The position numbers and the translations under genes are program-made. Below are positions 1 to 11,344 of a stretch of DNA of 64,000 nt, in pieces; position 1 is the stretch's first letter, and every line of letters starts with the position of its first letter. The stretch lies in contig JAQMRL010000001.1 of the NCBI GenBank assembly GCA_035578175.1, forward strand, positions 372,055,720-372,119,719, read 5' to 3'. This stretch comes from Catonia carolina. Lineage: Eukaryota; Arthropoda; Insecta; Hemiptera; Achilidae. Under the pieces are notes generated by a model, which saw nothing but the letters and a program-made list of their open reading frames with translations, was not told where the DNA came from and ran no database searches.

Positions 1-50
1 CACCCAAAGTCATGGCTCCCAAGTCTATTGCCAGCTTCCTTGGAGGAGAT

Positions 51-181
51 GGTGCTTTAAGAAGAAGAACAAGAAGAGAAAATAAATTATAGTGAAGATT
101 CAATGAAAATGATACTACTGACTCTATTATGAGTCTAAATTATAATTTATTGTCTCTTCTTCGTCTTCTTCTTTAGGCACT
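51..181. repeat. Long imperfect inverted repeat (hairpin)
   Basis: The purine-rich arm at 51-91 (GAAGAAGAAC core followed by AATAAATTATA) is matched in reverse complement by 141-181, with about five mismatches over 41 bp and a 49-bp spacer. Because the match continues beyond the purine tract into AATAAATTATA, it is more than a simple-repeat coincidence. It could be a small foldback element or MITE. I see no clear target-site duplication. Confidence 0.6.
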
Positions 182-226
182 ATCACCTTAAAGAAAGTTG
201 GTTATAAGCTTGGCAACTATAACTGG

Positions 227-978
227 TAAGACCAGCAGGATATGACATATATGCTGAACAAACTGATAGGAGATTTTCAGGAGTGGGGACTTGAGGTCAA
301 CATGGATAAAACAAATTATTTGAATATTGGAGGCAGGGGGCAGGACATACAGACAGATTTTGGTGTTATAAAGATGGTGAGGCAATATAATTACTTGGGT
401 GTTACAATAAATGAGGATGGTAGAGACAATGAAGATATTTTGAGGAAGATAGGGAAAGGAAAAAACATTATCAGAGCACTGCATCCAATTCTGTGGAACA
501 AAACACTTACAAGGAAGACAAAAACGAACATATATCAAGCTATGATAGAACCAATATTGACGTATGGATCTGAGGTGTGGGTCATGGATCGCAGACATGC
601 TGCAAAATTGCTTGCTGCAGAAATGATGTATTGGAGAAGATGCGCAGGCTTATCATTATTAGATAAAGTAAGAAATGAAGTAATAAGAGAGCAGATGCAG
701 GCAAAAGAAACAATACTAGGTCGCATTGGGAGGAATCAGGTAAAATGGTATGGCCACCTTCGTCGAATGAATACGGAGAGAATACCATTGAAAATCTTTG
801 AATGGACTCCAAACCAGCATCAGAAGCGAGGTAGGCCAAGGAAAATATGGATGACCAATGTTCGACAGGAGATGGAAGGTAGAGGATTACGAGAGGGAGA
901 CTGGAGAGATAGGGAGCGATGGCGGAAGGGATGCGAGAAGCGACTCTAAGGTTGCAAAACTTGCTTCAAAAAAAAAAA
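227..978 (+). mobile_element. 5'-truncated RTE-like non-LTR retrotransposon (RT C-terminus, poly-A)
   Basis: This insertion is bounded by the 12-bp direct repeat AACTATAACTGG at 215-226 and 979-990, the expected target-site duplication. It ends in a run of A at about 968-980. Inside is an open frame (about 230-949) encoding the C-terminal part of a reverse transcriptase. It starts just after the expected catalytic YADD region, then shows a YLGV..NEDG 'thumb' segment, ILTYGSEVW, and the C-terminal GRPRKIW and WRKGCEKRL motifs typical of the RTE-like RTs abundant in arthropod genomes. The endonuclease and the catalytic half of RT are missing, as expected from 5' truncation during target-primed reverse transcription. 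The retained frame has no stop, so the insertion is probably young. The family call rests on protein motifs; the TSD and poly-A are seen directly. Confidence 0.88.
230..949 (+). pseudogene. RTE-like reverse transcriptase, C-terminal fragment
   Basis: About 239 codons are open to a TAA at 947-949. The fragment carries MLNKL, WGLEVNMDKT and YLGVTINEDG after the (missing) active-site loop, then PILTYGSEVW and a basic C-terminus with KRGRPRKIW and WRDRERWRKGCEKRL. The normal protein would be about 900-1000 residues with an N-terminal APE-type endonuclease, so this is roughly the last quarter and cannot be active. The first ATG at 242 is internal and not a biological start. The adjoining poly-A and TSD show that it arrived as a truncated insertion, not as a host gene. 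Confidence 0.85.
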
Positions 979-979
979 A

Positions 980-1640
980 ACTATAACTGGATGCCGCACC
1001 TCTAAACAAATGGAGGAGCTACCTGAACTACATTCTTAAGTTGTTTAAATAGGAATGTATTAAAGGGATAAATGCTGTATAAATTATACAGCTACCGACT
1101 GATGGCCCAGGGGTGAGCAATACAAGTAGCTACACAAGTGTGTAAAAATGATCCAGGAATCCAGGTTATCTTACCAGGAATCAAACTTGGGGTTATATGT
1201 TTACGAGATGGAAATGATTACAGCTATTTATTCTTTAAAGTTGTAGTGCAGATAGGGATAAAAATTAAACAGAGCATTCAATGTTAAAGTTTTATAACCA
1301 GATAACATGATTTTTTATTGTTATTTTGATTACCATTACAACAACATGTGTACGAATAAATAAACATACATAATAGATAAATGTACGTATTAAAATGTCT
1401 TTGTATGAAATAATGAGATTTTAATAATTATTTAAAATGATTTATGTATGGTGAAATTTATGTTTAACATTTGCATGTTTCCATCACTAACAAAGAATAC
1501 GAGGAAAAAATTTAAATAAAATTGAATTTGTTCTTATTTTAGCAAATATTTGTAGGAATACAAATTCAAATGTTCTACTTTTTTTTTTGAAAAAAATTAC
1601 GCAAAAATTGAACATATTTTTGCATGTTATTAGTTAATGA
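980..1640. other. AT-rich non-coding stretch
   Basis: No supported gene is present. It is AT-rich with many short stops in all frames. I see no clear repeat membership. Confidence 0.5.
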
Positions 1641-1745
1641 TAGTGCAGGTGATGAAGGGTGACAGATAGAAATGCGTGATGAAAACAATGAGAAGTAACT
1701 GGAAATCGAACCTGAAGCACATGGCATAGAAGCCAATTGACCTGC
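1640..1745 (-). mobile_element. Degenerate tRNA-derived SINE (SINE B type), minus strand
   Basis: Read on the minus strand, the region has a tRNA-like head with GGCTTCTATGCCA and a B-box-like GGTTCGATTTCC, followed by a body related to the other SINE B copies (compare 36325-36487). A second tRNA-like stretch lies at 1815-1950 (minus strand, GTGTAGTGGTCGTAAGGGT), suggesting a second or split copy. Both are diverged. Confidence 0.45.
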
Positions 1746-2281
1746 CTAGGCTTGTAGCTTGATTTTGGTTTGGAGGGGCTGAGTCTGGAGTTTTGGTTTT
1801 CATTTTGGGGGGGCTGAATCTGAAGAACCGAACCAGGGACCCATGACATATTAGTTGGTATGAAATTTGAATTTCCTGTTTGTTGGGGAGGAGGGAGCTG
1901 AGGCCCCCAAGCCCCCTGGCTGTGTACCTGACCCTTACGACCACTACACCAATTTGTCAGCTATTTGTTTTACTAGTTACAAAATAAGACTTGATTTTCT
2001 GTTTTGGCTTCTGATTTTATTTGTACATTTATTTATCTGATCATATAATTTGGTTCGTTTATATTTTATTATCAAGACTATGTTCTTTCTGCAGACTAAA
2101 TCAGACTCCCAAGTGACCAAATCCCTTTTTTACCTACCTATTTTAATATTAGTATTAACAATTTGATCACTATACTATTTTGCAAAGCTGATGAGCTCTG
2201 AATGTATGCATTGTCTCCTAACTACTTCATAGCTAGCCAATAACTTGACAGCAACGTTGCCAATACTTGCTGTCGTAGCTC

Positions 2282-2307
2282 TGAAAACACACACGTTGTG
2301 TGTTTTC
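2282..2307. repeat. Short perfect hairpin
   Basis: GAAAACACACA and its reverse complement TGTGTGTTTTC flank a 2-4 base loop. It lies just 5' of an R-C repeat fragment. Its function is unknown. Confidence 0.6.
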
Positions 2308-2329
2308 CAAAAAGCAATATTGATATTTA

Positions 2330-2440
2330 ATCCACTCAGTGAGGAAGGCAATAGTAAACCATCTCACTCCTCGTTTTACTAAGTAAAACCTCTAGAGGTT
2401 CAAACCAGCCTCTCAGCTGTTGACCTAAAAACATATTCCA
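2330..2440 (+). repeat. Repeat R-C, 3' fragment
   Basis: This matches the 3' third of the R-C copies at 21270-21650 and 29628-30015. The shared landmarks are CACTCAGTGAGGAAGGCAA, AACCATCTCACTC, AAAACCTCT.. AGGTTCAAACCAGC and GACCTAAA. No coding frame is conserved between the copies. The family is unclassified; no transposase or RT is visible. Confidence 0.7.
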
Positions 2441-2449
2441 CAAAAAAAT

Positions 2450-3420
2450 CCCTTCAGGTTACTAAAAATAATATTTAGGGAACAAACTGTTATAGAAGAC
2501 CATTGACTAATTATTTTTAAGGGACCACAGATTGAAGTTTTCAAGAAATAAATGTATTCATATAAAAATAACTAGCATAGTGGACCCGTGCGGATAAATT
2601 CGCACAATGTTCTTTAAAACTGTGTAGTAAATTACAAAATTCCGTTTGGTGGAGCTCTGTATTTAGGAGTTGATAGAACTCCCATTTAAATATATAGATT
2701 ACTATACTAATTTATAAATTGCATAACTTACTAATAAATTCTGTTTGTATGTCCTTCAGTGAATACCGGGTCGCTGCCTCCCACAAAATTTAAAGTTAAA
2801 ATTAACATGGAACCAGTGGGAGAAGTACATAGTACGTACTTGTGTATTACACAATACCAGAGTGAAGGAGTAGTACTATAGTAACCTGAGACAAGTTCCG
2901 TTAATTTCACCGATGACAACAATCAAAATAAAAACACTGGACAATTTTATTACTACCTGAAAAAATGCCTCGTACCAGATATTTAACTAGCCTCATACCG
3001 GATGTGTCACCTCTCACATTAACAAGCCTTTTATTGGAATTATCACTTGCCTTGAACTTGACTTGAACACGATGCCTCATACCGGAAGCCTCTCAAAAAA
3101 AAACATATTTTTACTTTTTCATACTATTTTACCTCTTATATTTTTGTATTTTTATGTTATATTTTGTCATATTTTTTTAATAAAAATTAAGTTAGTTAAA
3201 ATCTTCTGTAGACTTATTTTTATTTGATTTCCAAATGACTGGAGTAATAAAAGTAAAATTACACCCTTATAATAGTGTTAATGTTGACAGTACATTGTCC
3301 AATGTTAATTTCTCTATACGTCAAATTTGTTGGGAAGCACGGTATCATGTTAAATGAATTATTTAATGTAATTAATTAAATTGTAATTTCAATATTTAAA
3401 TTTGGCTTTAATTTTAAATG
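2450..3420. other. AT-rich non-coding stretch
   Basis: No gene is supported. The stretch near 2570-2640 (a 'gtggacccgtgcggat' motif) and the region to 2960 look like decayed interspersed repeat of a kind common in insect genomes, but I cannot assign a family. Confidence 0.4.
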
Positions 3421-3735
3421 ACCCACCGGGTTGGTCTAGAGGTAAAGTCGTCGCCAAAATCAGCTGATTTTTGGAGACGAAGGTTGCTGGTTCAAATCCT
3501 AGTAGTAGTTACTTTTATACGGATTTGAATACTAGACAGTGGTTACTGGTGTACTTTGATGGTTGGGGTTTAATTAACCATACTCTCTCAGGAATGGTCG
3601 GTCTGGGTCTGTACAAGATTACACCTCATTTACACGTCATACACATCATCCTCATCTCATTGGGTCATTGGGTTGCTTATTGTTCTAAATTGAACAGATT
3701 GCAACGTACACAAATTAGGAATAAAAAAAAAATTA
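3421..3735 (+). mobile_element. SINE A, full-length copy (tRNA-derived)
   Basis: The tRNA-like head has an A box (TTGGTCTAGAGG) and a B box (GGTTCAAATCC). The conserved body reads TTTTATACGGATTTGAATAC, TGTACTTTGATGGTTGGGG, CTCTCAGGAATGGTCGG, then CATCCTCATCTCATTGGGTC and ATTGAACAGATTGCAACGTA, and ends in an A-rich tail at 3720-3732. This is the best whole-unit reference for the family in the window (about 310 bp). Other copies or fragments lie at 13484, 23661, 32356, 34538, 39106, 41430, 44791, 45011, 45350, 45691 and 46560. SINEs are transcribed by RNA polymerase III and moved by a partner LINE; that role is established for the class, not shown here. Confidence 0.85.
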
Positions 3736-3959
3736 ATATTTTTATGGCTATAATTACAATTGTATTTTTCCGTAGGCTACGTTAATAGTCTCCAGCTTAT
3801 TGCGCATGCCCTGTATTAGTTGTTTCTAATGTTTTATTACTAATGTTAGGTTATATTGTTAATTGTTTGCATTGGCAAGAGAAAGTTGTGTGTGTTTCAC
3901 ACCAGATTTTTTATGATATATTACATAAAAGAACCTTGCATTATTGAATAAAAAGCACC

Positions 3960-4105
3960 ATCATAACAAAATCATAGTTTCAGAACGACCGCATTCGGTT
4001 TTGATTCCCGAGCAGGGTCCGGAAAATTTTAACCCATTCAATCCCACCATTCATGAATCTAAGGTAGTTGCTAATGACTAAGATGCAGTTGCGAATTAAA
4101 ATAAA
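3960..4105 (+). mobile_element. Degenerate SINE with I-type LINE-like 3' tail
   Basis: A B-box-like GGTTTTGATTCCCGAGC at about 3996 is followed by a body and then by GTTGCTAATGACTAAGATGCAGTTGCG..TTAAAATAAA. That tail resembles the 3' end of the LINE at 61680-62495. The head is badly decayed. Confidence 0.5.
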
Positions 4106-5015
4106 CTACATTAAAAATCAAAATAACAGTTTGGTTTCAGCGTATTTTACGTATAAATAGTGGAATAGTTAACCTATAACCCAAAAACAAATAAGGAGAT
4201 TACAAAATCGTACCAAAAATATCAAAATGTTTTAGCAATACGAATAATGGAGGAGTGAACAAATACAAATCAGTACCAGTTAGATAGGCTGCTGTAAATA
4301 GTAAGTAAAAGTTCATGAACGTTCTTGAATGTTCGTGGATGAAACTTCTTAAAGTGACTAACAATAATGACTAACTGTTTTAACAGAAACCAATAATGGA
4401 TATATTGAAAAAAAATAAAAATGTACACCTACTTATTTGGTTATTAAAATTATATCTTAATTTTGTATTTTAATATATTTTATAGATACTTTTGTTAAGG
4501 TTGTTCTGCCAAAAAATAGATTTCAGTGTTTTTGATTTTAACTTATTAAGTTCATTTAAGACCATTTAGATTATTTGGTTTTATTTTTTTGTTAATTTAT
4601 CAGCAAGAGGGGCGTTTATGAGGGTATTTTTTTGCTAAAATTGTTACCTAACAAATTTTTTACGAATGACTTTAATTACAGCAATGACATTTTGAATGAG
4701 GGTTTAAAAGTAGGAGGAGATAATCGTAAGCTATTTTTGTAAAAGTATTTTTTTAATTGAAGCATAGCACAAATTTTTAGGGCCCCCAAAAAACATGGTA
4801 TTAGATTTTTTTTACAAAAATCAAAATACCTTGAGTTCAAGTTCAAAATGAATAACTTAATAATACGTGTAGTGCATTACTTCCTATGATGACAGCAAGG
4901 CAGAAATGATTATACCAATTTTTTGGACTTTGTTAGGGCCTGTTACTTCTTGCAGTTAGGCAGACCCGCAGTACTGACTCCTTGCAGTTAGACAGACCCA
5001 CAATACTAGTAGTTG
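4106..5015. other. AT-rich non-coding stretch
   Basis: No gene is supported; there are many stops in every frame. Two short near-repeats (CTTGCAGTTAG.CAGACCCxCA) occur at 4951 and 4981, just before the CA/CG tract. Confidence 0.4.
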
Positions 5016-5038
5016 CACACACACACACACACACACGC

Positions 5039-5069
<31 letters not shown>

Positions 5070-5116
5070 TAAACATACACACACACACACACGCGCGCGC
5101 GCACACACACATACAT
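5016..5116. repeat. Compound CA/CG microsatellite
   Basis: Two successive CA-CG-CA blocks are separated by CTAAACATA. The alternating purine-pyrimidine sequence, including two CG runs, is the classic composition for Z-DNA. The reading frames across it are artefacts of the dinucleotide repeat. Confidence 0.95.
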
Positions 5117-6420
5117 GTAGCTCTACAGTAAATGGTTTATGTAGTAGTATTTTCATACTTCTAACCCTAAACCATCCCCACCACCAAACTCCTAGAACTC
5201 GTGCATTTTGCTGAGGACCGCAGAACAGAAATGCGCGCTAGCAGCCGAACGTTCCGTTCCTCGTCCTTCCCGTTACGTACAGACTCGTAGGCATACGTAA
5301 ACAACCCTGTTTCGTGTCATCGTGCACATCAGTATTTACAAACCCCTTATTTTAGCACGAGGGATACTGTACTGCATGAGCGCTGTGACTGCTACATCTG
5401 CTTCACAGCTCTCAGCATAATGCAAAAGCTATACTACGTTACCGATGTCCACCGTGTGGCGTGTTGGCTGTATTATATTTTCGTTCTGTATACGAGTAGG
5501 AACTATCCCTGTATACACTATCTATAGGATACCAGAAAGCACTCGTCGTGCTCAGACGAATATTAAAATAATACGTTTCTACATTTTAAACATTGTATTT
5601 TCATGAATGGTATCCTCCATCACAGCTTTTGCTACAGGAGATACCTAGTTCCAAATTTTATATAAAATTAATATTTTGTTAATTGAATTTCATTGTTTTT
5701 AATTTAAGGTGCGTTTGCGTAATTTTATTTTGGTTACATTTTGCGTAGACTACTGATTTGTGTATTTTGCCTTAATGTTGTACTGTAAAATGTGGGATAA
5801 AGATTATTGTTATTATTATTGTGTGAAAAAATGGCAATAAATACTTAGAGGAATACATTGCCCAGTGACGGTGCTCCAGAAAATTAAAAGAGTATTAAAT
5901 ATAAATTTTAAATTAAATTGCTACTACTAGTGTTGTTTTATCTTATCGTTCATCAGATGGCGCTATCCTTCTGGGTAACGGATTGGAGTTTAGTAGGAAG
6001 GTACAAAATAGACAAATCCCGGTGATACTGAACAGTTAAAGTGGACGGGGCAATGGAGAGGAGAGGCTTTGGTTGGAGGATTGGGAGAGTGAAGGTAAGA
6101 CAACTCCTAAAATAGTAAGTAAGTAATCTCTAATCCATCGTCGATTCAATCACCTTTGAGCTATTCCTCTGGAAAAATTTTGTTAAAATTTATAAATTAA
6201 TTTATAAATTTACCAAATAATTTTTAACATTCGTTGATAAAAATGTCCACAATATTTTTTGTTCAAATAACTTTTTCTCTAGTATTTTTGATTCATTGTC
6301 ATAATATAAAAATGGTCTTTAAAAATTAACGTAAACGATATATACCAAATAATTTTTTAAATGTTTTAACAAACGTATCCACAAAAATTTTTGTTCAAAT
6401 AACATCTCTAAGCAAACAAT
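5117..6420. other. Non-coding region; CpG-richer patch at 5160-5480 and possible LINE 3' tail near 5820
   Basis: The stretch 5160-5480 has noticeably more CpG than its surroundings but no open frame of any length and no recognisable domain. It could be a retroelement UTR or a regulatory patch; I cannot tell. At 5775-5822, GTGGGATAAAGATTATTGTTATTATTATT resembles the 3' end of an insect non-LTR element, where a short TTA repeat replaces poly-A. The rest is AT-rich. Confidence 0.4.
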
Positions 6421-6540
6421 GTTCAGTACCTTGAGCTGTATTCAGACATGAGGTTGACAAACCAATTCGTCAACCGTGAGTGATAATTAGGTACCTAATG
6501 AAAGACTAAAACGGTGTATGCTGCCATCCGAAGCAAAAAA

Positions 6541-7497
<957 letters not shown>

Positions 7498-7499
7498 TA

Positions 7500-8389
7500 A
7501 ATGTGTTAAATTATTCTAAATGTATTTCAACGGATATTTGTTCTGTAGAATAAATTTTACTGTGGCAGAATCATCCGGATAACTAAGTATAATACATGGG
7601 TCTACAGTTATTCCGGTTTTTGATCTTTTAACCTTGCACAGTCTGCTTTTTAATTAAACTAAGAATAAAATTGAAGTCTAAACAAAATAAAATATTAATA
7701 ATATTATTTCTGTATAGCCAAATGTGTAAGAATTTTGTTTTTAAAAATTAGTTTTCAAATTATATTATTACTAATTATGGAAATCAAAATAAAGAGGTTT
7801 TTTGATGAAATACATACATAATCTTACAGTCGTTTCATTAGAATAAATAAATTCTATCTATTTTCCTTGTAAAGCCAAATATATAGCAATACACACAAAA
7901 AGTTTAGTAAATTGATACTTTAATGCATTATCAACTCTTTTCATTATATTTTGATTTTAAAAAAGAAAAACTAATTTTCTCGCTAAAAAAAGGATAAGTA
8001 GTAATTCACAGAACAAATTTTGTGTATAAAAAGAGGCTAATTTTATTTAATGATAGTACTCAACTGTTACAAAAAAATTATTATCAACATAACAAAATGA
8101 AAATTACATTTTCAGTAGAAAAATCATAAGGCAAAAGAATTCCAAGATTATACATTATTTTAATATTATACTCTGATTTAAAATAACTAATTTACTGGTA
8201 TAAATTGTATTTTAGGAGAAAAATTAGCTGAAATCTGTCGAGCATTCAATATGTATTTGTATACGGTTTAAATTAGCTTGCATTAAGTTGTACTATAATT
8301 TACCACCCACAGAAAATTTAAATAAACAACAATTTTATTTTTAGAAGAAATAACATTAATTAAAACTCTCTCATTTAGTATAATTTTAT
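7500..8389. other. AT-rich non-coding stretch
   Basis: I see no gene or recognisable repeat. There are several TTTTATT/AATAAA-rich segments and stops in all frames. Confidence 0.4.
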
Positions 8390-8555
8390 GCGCCTTTTTG
8401 GTTTTACGTTCGATTGTTTTGCACAGTGTTGCTGATTTAGATGACGGTGGGTGGAAAATGTAAATGAGTGATGAACGAATGGGAGAACTGACTGGGAATT
8501 GAATCTAGGACCCCTAGTATAGAAGCCGGTTGTGCTGAAAACTACACCACTTGTA
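8390..8555 (-). mobile_element. SINE B copy (tRNA-derived), minus strand
   Basis: The minus strand reads a tRNA-like head (GTGTAGTTTTCAGCACAACC, GGCTTCTATACTAGG) and a B box (GATTCAATTCCC), then CATTCGTTCATCACTCATTT and the 3' block TTGTGCAAAACAATCGAACG.AAAA. It shares layout with the copies at 12240, 14583, 18007, 26100, 31638, 36325, 50515 and 59840. Confidence 0.75.
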
Positions 8556-8618
8556 TATGATACATTCAAATTACAATCTATTTCAGAACAGCATATATTT
8601 TTCTTGAAAAATTACTTA

Positions 8619-8793
8619 AATGTTGGCGCACTAGCCTACAAAGTAGAAGGTCTTGGGTTTAATTCCCGGCTGGGATCTGGAAAGTATTACAAGGCATAAC
8701 CCACCATTTCAGTTTCAGTTCCTTAACCCAAAGAAATCTCTAGAGATTAAGATGTTGATGTGACTTGAAATAGACTAAAAAAAAAAAAACATA
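8619..8793 (+). mobile_element. SINE (tRNA-derived) with LINE-like tail and poly-A
   Basis: The head contains TTGGCGCACTAGCCTACAAAG and the B box GGGTTTAATTCCCGG. The body ends with AAGATGTTGATGTGACTTGAAATA and a run of A at 8780-8791. The tail resembles the GTTGATGCGAC..TTAAATAAA block of SINE C and of the I-type LINE at 62448-62490. Confidence 0.65.
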
Positions 8794-8799
8794 TTTTGC

Positions 8800-9970
8800 G
8801 TTTGTTCTGAACAATTAAACATTGATTTGATAATTTAAAAATATGCGCTCAGCCCTTTTTTGGCCACTCCTGTTAAGCTATAGGAATAGTCTGCGTTCAG
8901 AAATATACCTATTGTAGTCTTTTGAGGTGGTTTATAATTGACTACTCTTTAATATCTTAAAACCCTTAGAAGCCGGGTAGCCCATATATGGTTGTTAGAT
9001 GACGAGTGTGTAAGTACTCAACAGTTTGTGTAATAGTGACGGTCAGTGTAACCGCGCACCAGTAAACATTATAGTTAAATAATAGCTGAATGTATGAGGA
9101 AGAAAGTAAGCTATTTAGAAACATATTCAGGTTAGCGGGAAATTTTCTATTGATTTGTTAATGTTGGGATACCACTCAATTCCGGTTTTTTTAAAAGAAA
9201 ACTGTGTGAAGGCCGTATCTCATTTAAAAATACAGATATAACCGCGTTTGAAAACTTGAATGGTAAAGGTAGATAAAATTGTTCAAATTCGCTATTATAG
9301 CACAACCGGTTGAATTAAATATGACCAGTAAAAGGTAATAAATGCTCCGAAATTCGTAGAATAACCTTTTTCGGACATTCTTCACAATGGAACTAAAATG
9401 TTCTAATATCATTTTTTATAATTTTTTTTCTACATGCACGTGTTCACAAAATTCCGTGCTTCATATAATAACATATGTCATTTAAATAACTGTAGGAATG
9501 GGTCGATGACATCAGCTCAAAGAGAGAAATTGTTTCGGTCTGCATTTTATTACAGAATCCTATACTCACTTGACTCTTACATACGCTTGAATAGTCGTAT
9601 TGTGTGGTAAGCGAGGGCGTTTTATATATTAAATTTTTTTGCTAGAAGTTTTTCTGTAATACTTGACTAAAAAAAATAAAAAATATTTATTACCAAATTT
9701 TGAAAAAAACGCGCGACTTTTTATATATTAGGCCTACTACAAATTTTTTGTAAATTCGCTGTAACTGGCGTAAAAAACGGAGTTTCATGTTTGTTTTTTT
9801 AAACATCTTTCATTGTTTTCTTAATGCTTCATAAAAATATTAAAATTTTTGGATAAAAGATGGATAGAAAAAACCAAGTCTATCAGCGCGATCTTGGAAT
9901 TAGTGTTCGAAAAGTTAATATTCTAAAACCTGTCAGTCGCAGAATGGTTTTAATTCATTTGGTTTATATA
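8800..9970. other. AT-rich non-coding stretch
   Basis: I find no supported gene. Short frames are interrupted on all strands and show no domain I recognise. Confidence 0.4.
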
Positions 9971-10921
9971 GGGTGATTCAAAAAGAGCGCCGGTTTTGAT
10001 ATATCAAATTAAGAGATTTATTTTATTGAAAAACTGAAAATAAACACATCAACAAGTTCATCTTACCTTCCGATTTCATGTATGAAAAATGATGTCATGC
10101 ATGTGTCCTCCTCTACTGCGCTGGCACGCATCAACTCTGTCCATGAAATTGGATATTACTGCACGACAAGTTTCGACTTCCATTTGCCCGATAACCCGTC
10201 GAATTTCCTCCTTCAAGTCATTGATGTTTCGGGGTTTATTGGCATACACCAATGACTTCAGATGACCCCAAAGATGAAAGTCACAAGGCGTCAATTTTGT
10301 TTGCGAAGGTGTCATCATCCTGCCGTTTTTTCAATACCCAGTCAACAAACTGTCGTCTCTTCTGGTGGTCTGCCACTTTCAAATGTTGCGTCAACTGAAT
10401 TTTATACGGGTGATATTGGAGATCGTACCGAAGAATTCTCCGTACAGAAGAACATCGTAAACCCAATTGTTGAGAACGGCGACGTATTGATTTTGCTGGG
10501 CTAAGAGCCACACTGTCACGAACCAACGCAACGTTCTGCTCAGTTCGGCCAGAACGACGACGTCCAGAACTTTTAAGGTTGACTGTTGAATCCGTCTCAA
10601 AAAACTTTTTCATGAGCCTGCGAACTGTTGATTCAATCGGTGCTTCATTACGTCCTAGAGTACCGCGAAGTCGCCTGACAGTAGCCGCATAACTCTCTCC
10701 ACTCTGGTAAAATGTTTTGACGATTAACACTCGTTGTGCAATAGTAAACTTCTCCATGGTTAGACACAGACTGCGAGAGTACTACACTGCGAACAAGAGA
10801 AACTACAACTGAATAGTCAATCGGAATGTTCTCCGAATAGAAATGAGGTCTAACAATGTTGCCAACCGATAAACAAAAATTTACCAGCCGTTTAAAAACC
10901 GGCGCTCTTTTTGAATCACCC
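9971..10921 (-). mobile_element. Internally deleted mariner-like (IS630/Tc1/mariner superfamily) transposon with perfect TIRs
   Basis: The 27-bp ends at 9971-9997 (starting GGGTGATTCAAAAAGAG) and 10895-10921 are perfect reverse complements. Between them the minus strand encodes the two ends of a transposase without its middle. TTATATA occurs just outside both ends (one extra base on the right), while the TA target expected of the superfamily is present only on the left, so the exact target duplication is uncertain. The deletion leaves a 951-bp element that cannot encode its own enzyme but keeps intact ends, the state from which nonautonomous elements and MITEs arise. Confidence 0.9.
10076..10757 (-). 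pseudogene. Mariner-like transposase, central catalytic region deleted
   Basis: The start ATG is at 10757. The first 150 or so residues are an N-terminal DNA-binding region: MEKFTIAQRV, a helix-turn-helix with STVRRLMKKFFETDSTVN, a GRRRSGRT linker, then SIRRRSQQLGL and HPYKIQLTQHLK, ending RRQFVDWVLKKRQDDD at about 10300. The frame then shifts and resumes with LTPCDFHLWGHLKSLVYANKPRNINDL and a C-terminal region ending at 10076. The missing segment is about 150 residues and would hold the first two catalytic Asp residues; only the C-terminal Asp of LTPCD survives. In the intact family the enzyme cuts and rejoins DNA at the TIRs. This copy is non-functional. Confidence 0.88.
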
Positions 10922-11344
10922 GTTATATAGGCTAACGTAAAAGCCCTCGGTTCCACGCTTACTCGTTGCTGTTAACCTATTCTTCAATGATATACAAATC
11001 GTTAATATTCCTTATTATGTGATCAGAATTATACTGAATTTCTAGAACTATTAAACCCTTCGTGGGAGGGGACGCATATCCAGTCAGCCTCTTCCATTAC
11101 TAAAGAAATCCGTAGTTGAGGACTTCTTCGTTTTCTTCTTCACTGCATGGATTAAGCAACTCGGCCTGTTCCGGAAACCATCTCCTTTTTGTATCTTCAA
11201 CACTCCTCTTATCGATGTTTTGTACTCGTAAAAGTTGAGGACAGTCATCTGGAATGTGTGAACCGAATTTGAAAACCATGTATTTTTTAAAATGGCCTAA
11301 AATGAGCTTAGTATACTAGGCTAATAGATACACATCTCTCTCTA
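10922..11344. other. Non-coding stretch between mariner relic and MITE
   Basis: No gene is supported. Composition is slightly less AT-rich than the neighbours, with short interrupted frames only. Confidence 0.4.

Noticed and set aside
5161..5175. CTAACCCTAAACC resembling telomere repeat
   Set aside because: It is a single imperfect occurrence without an array.
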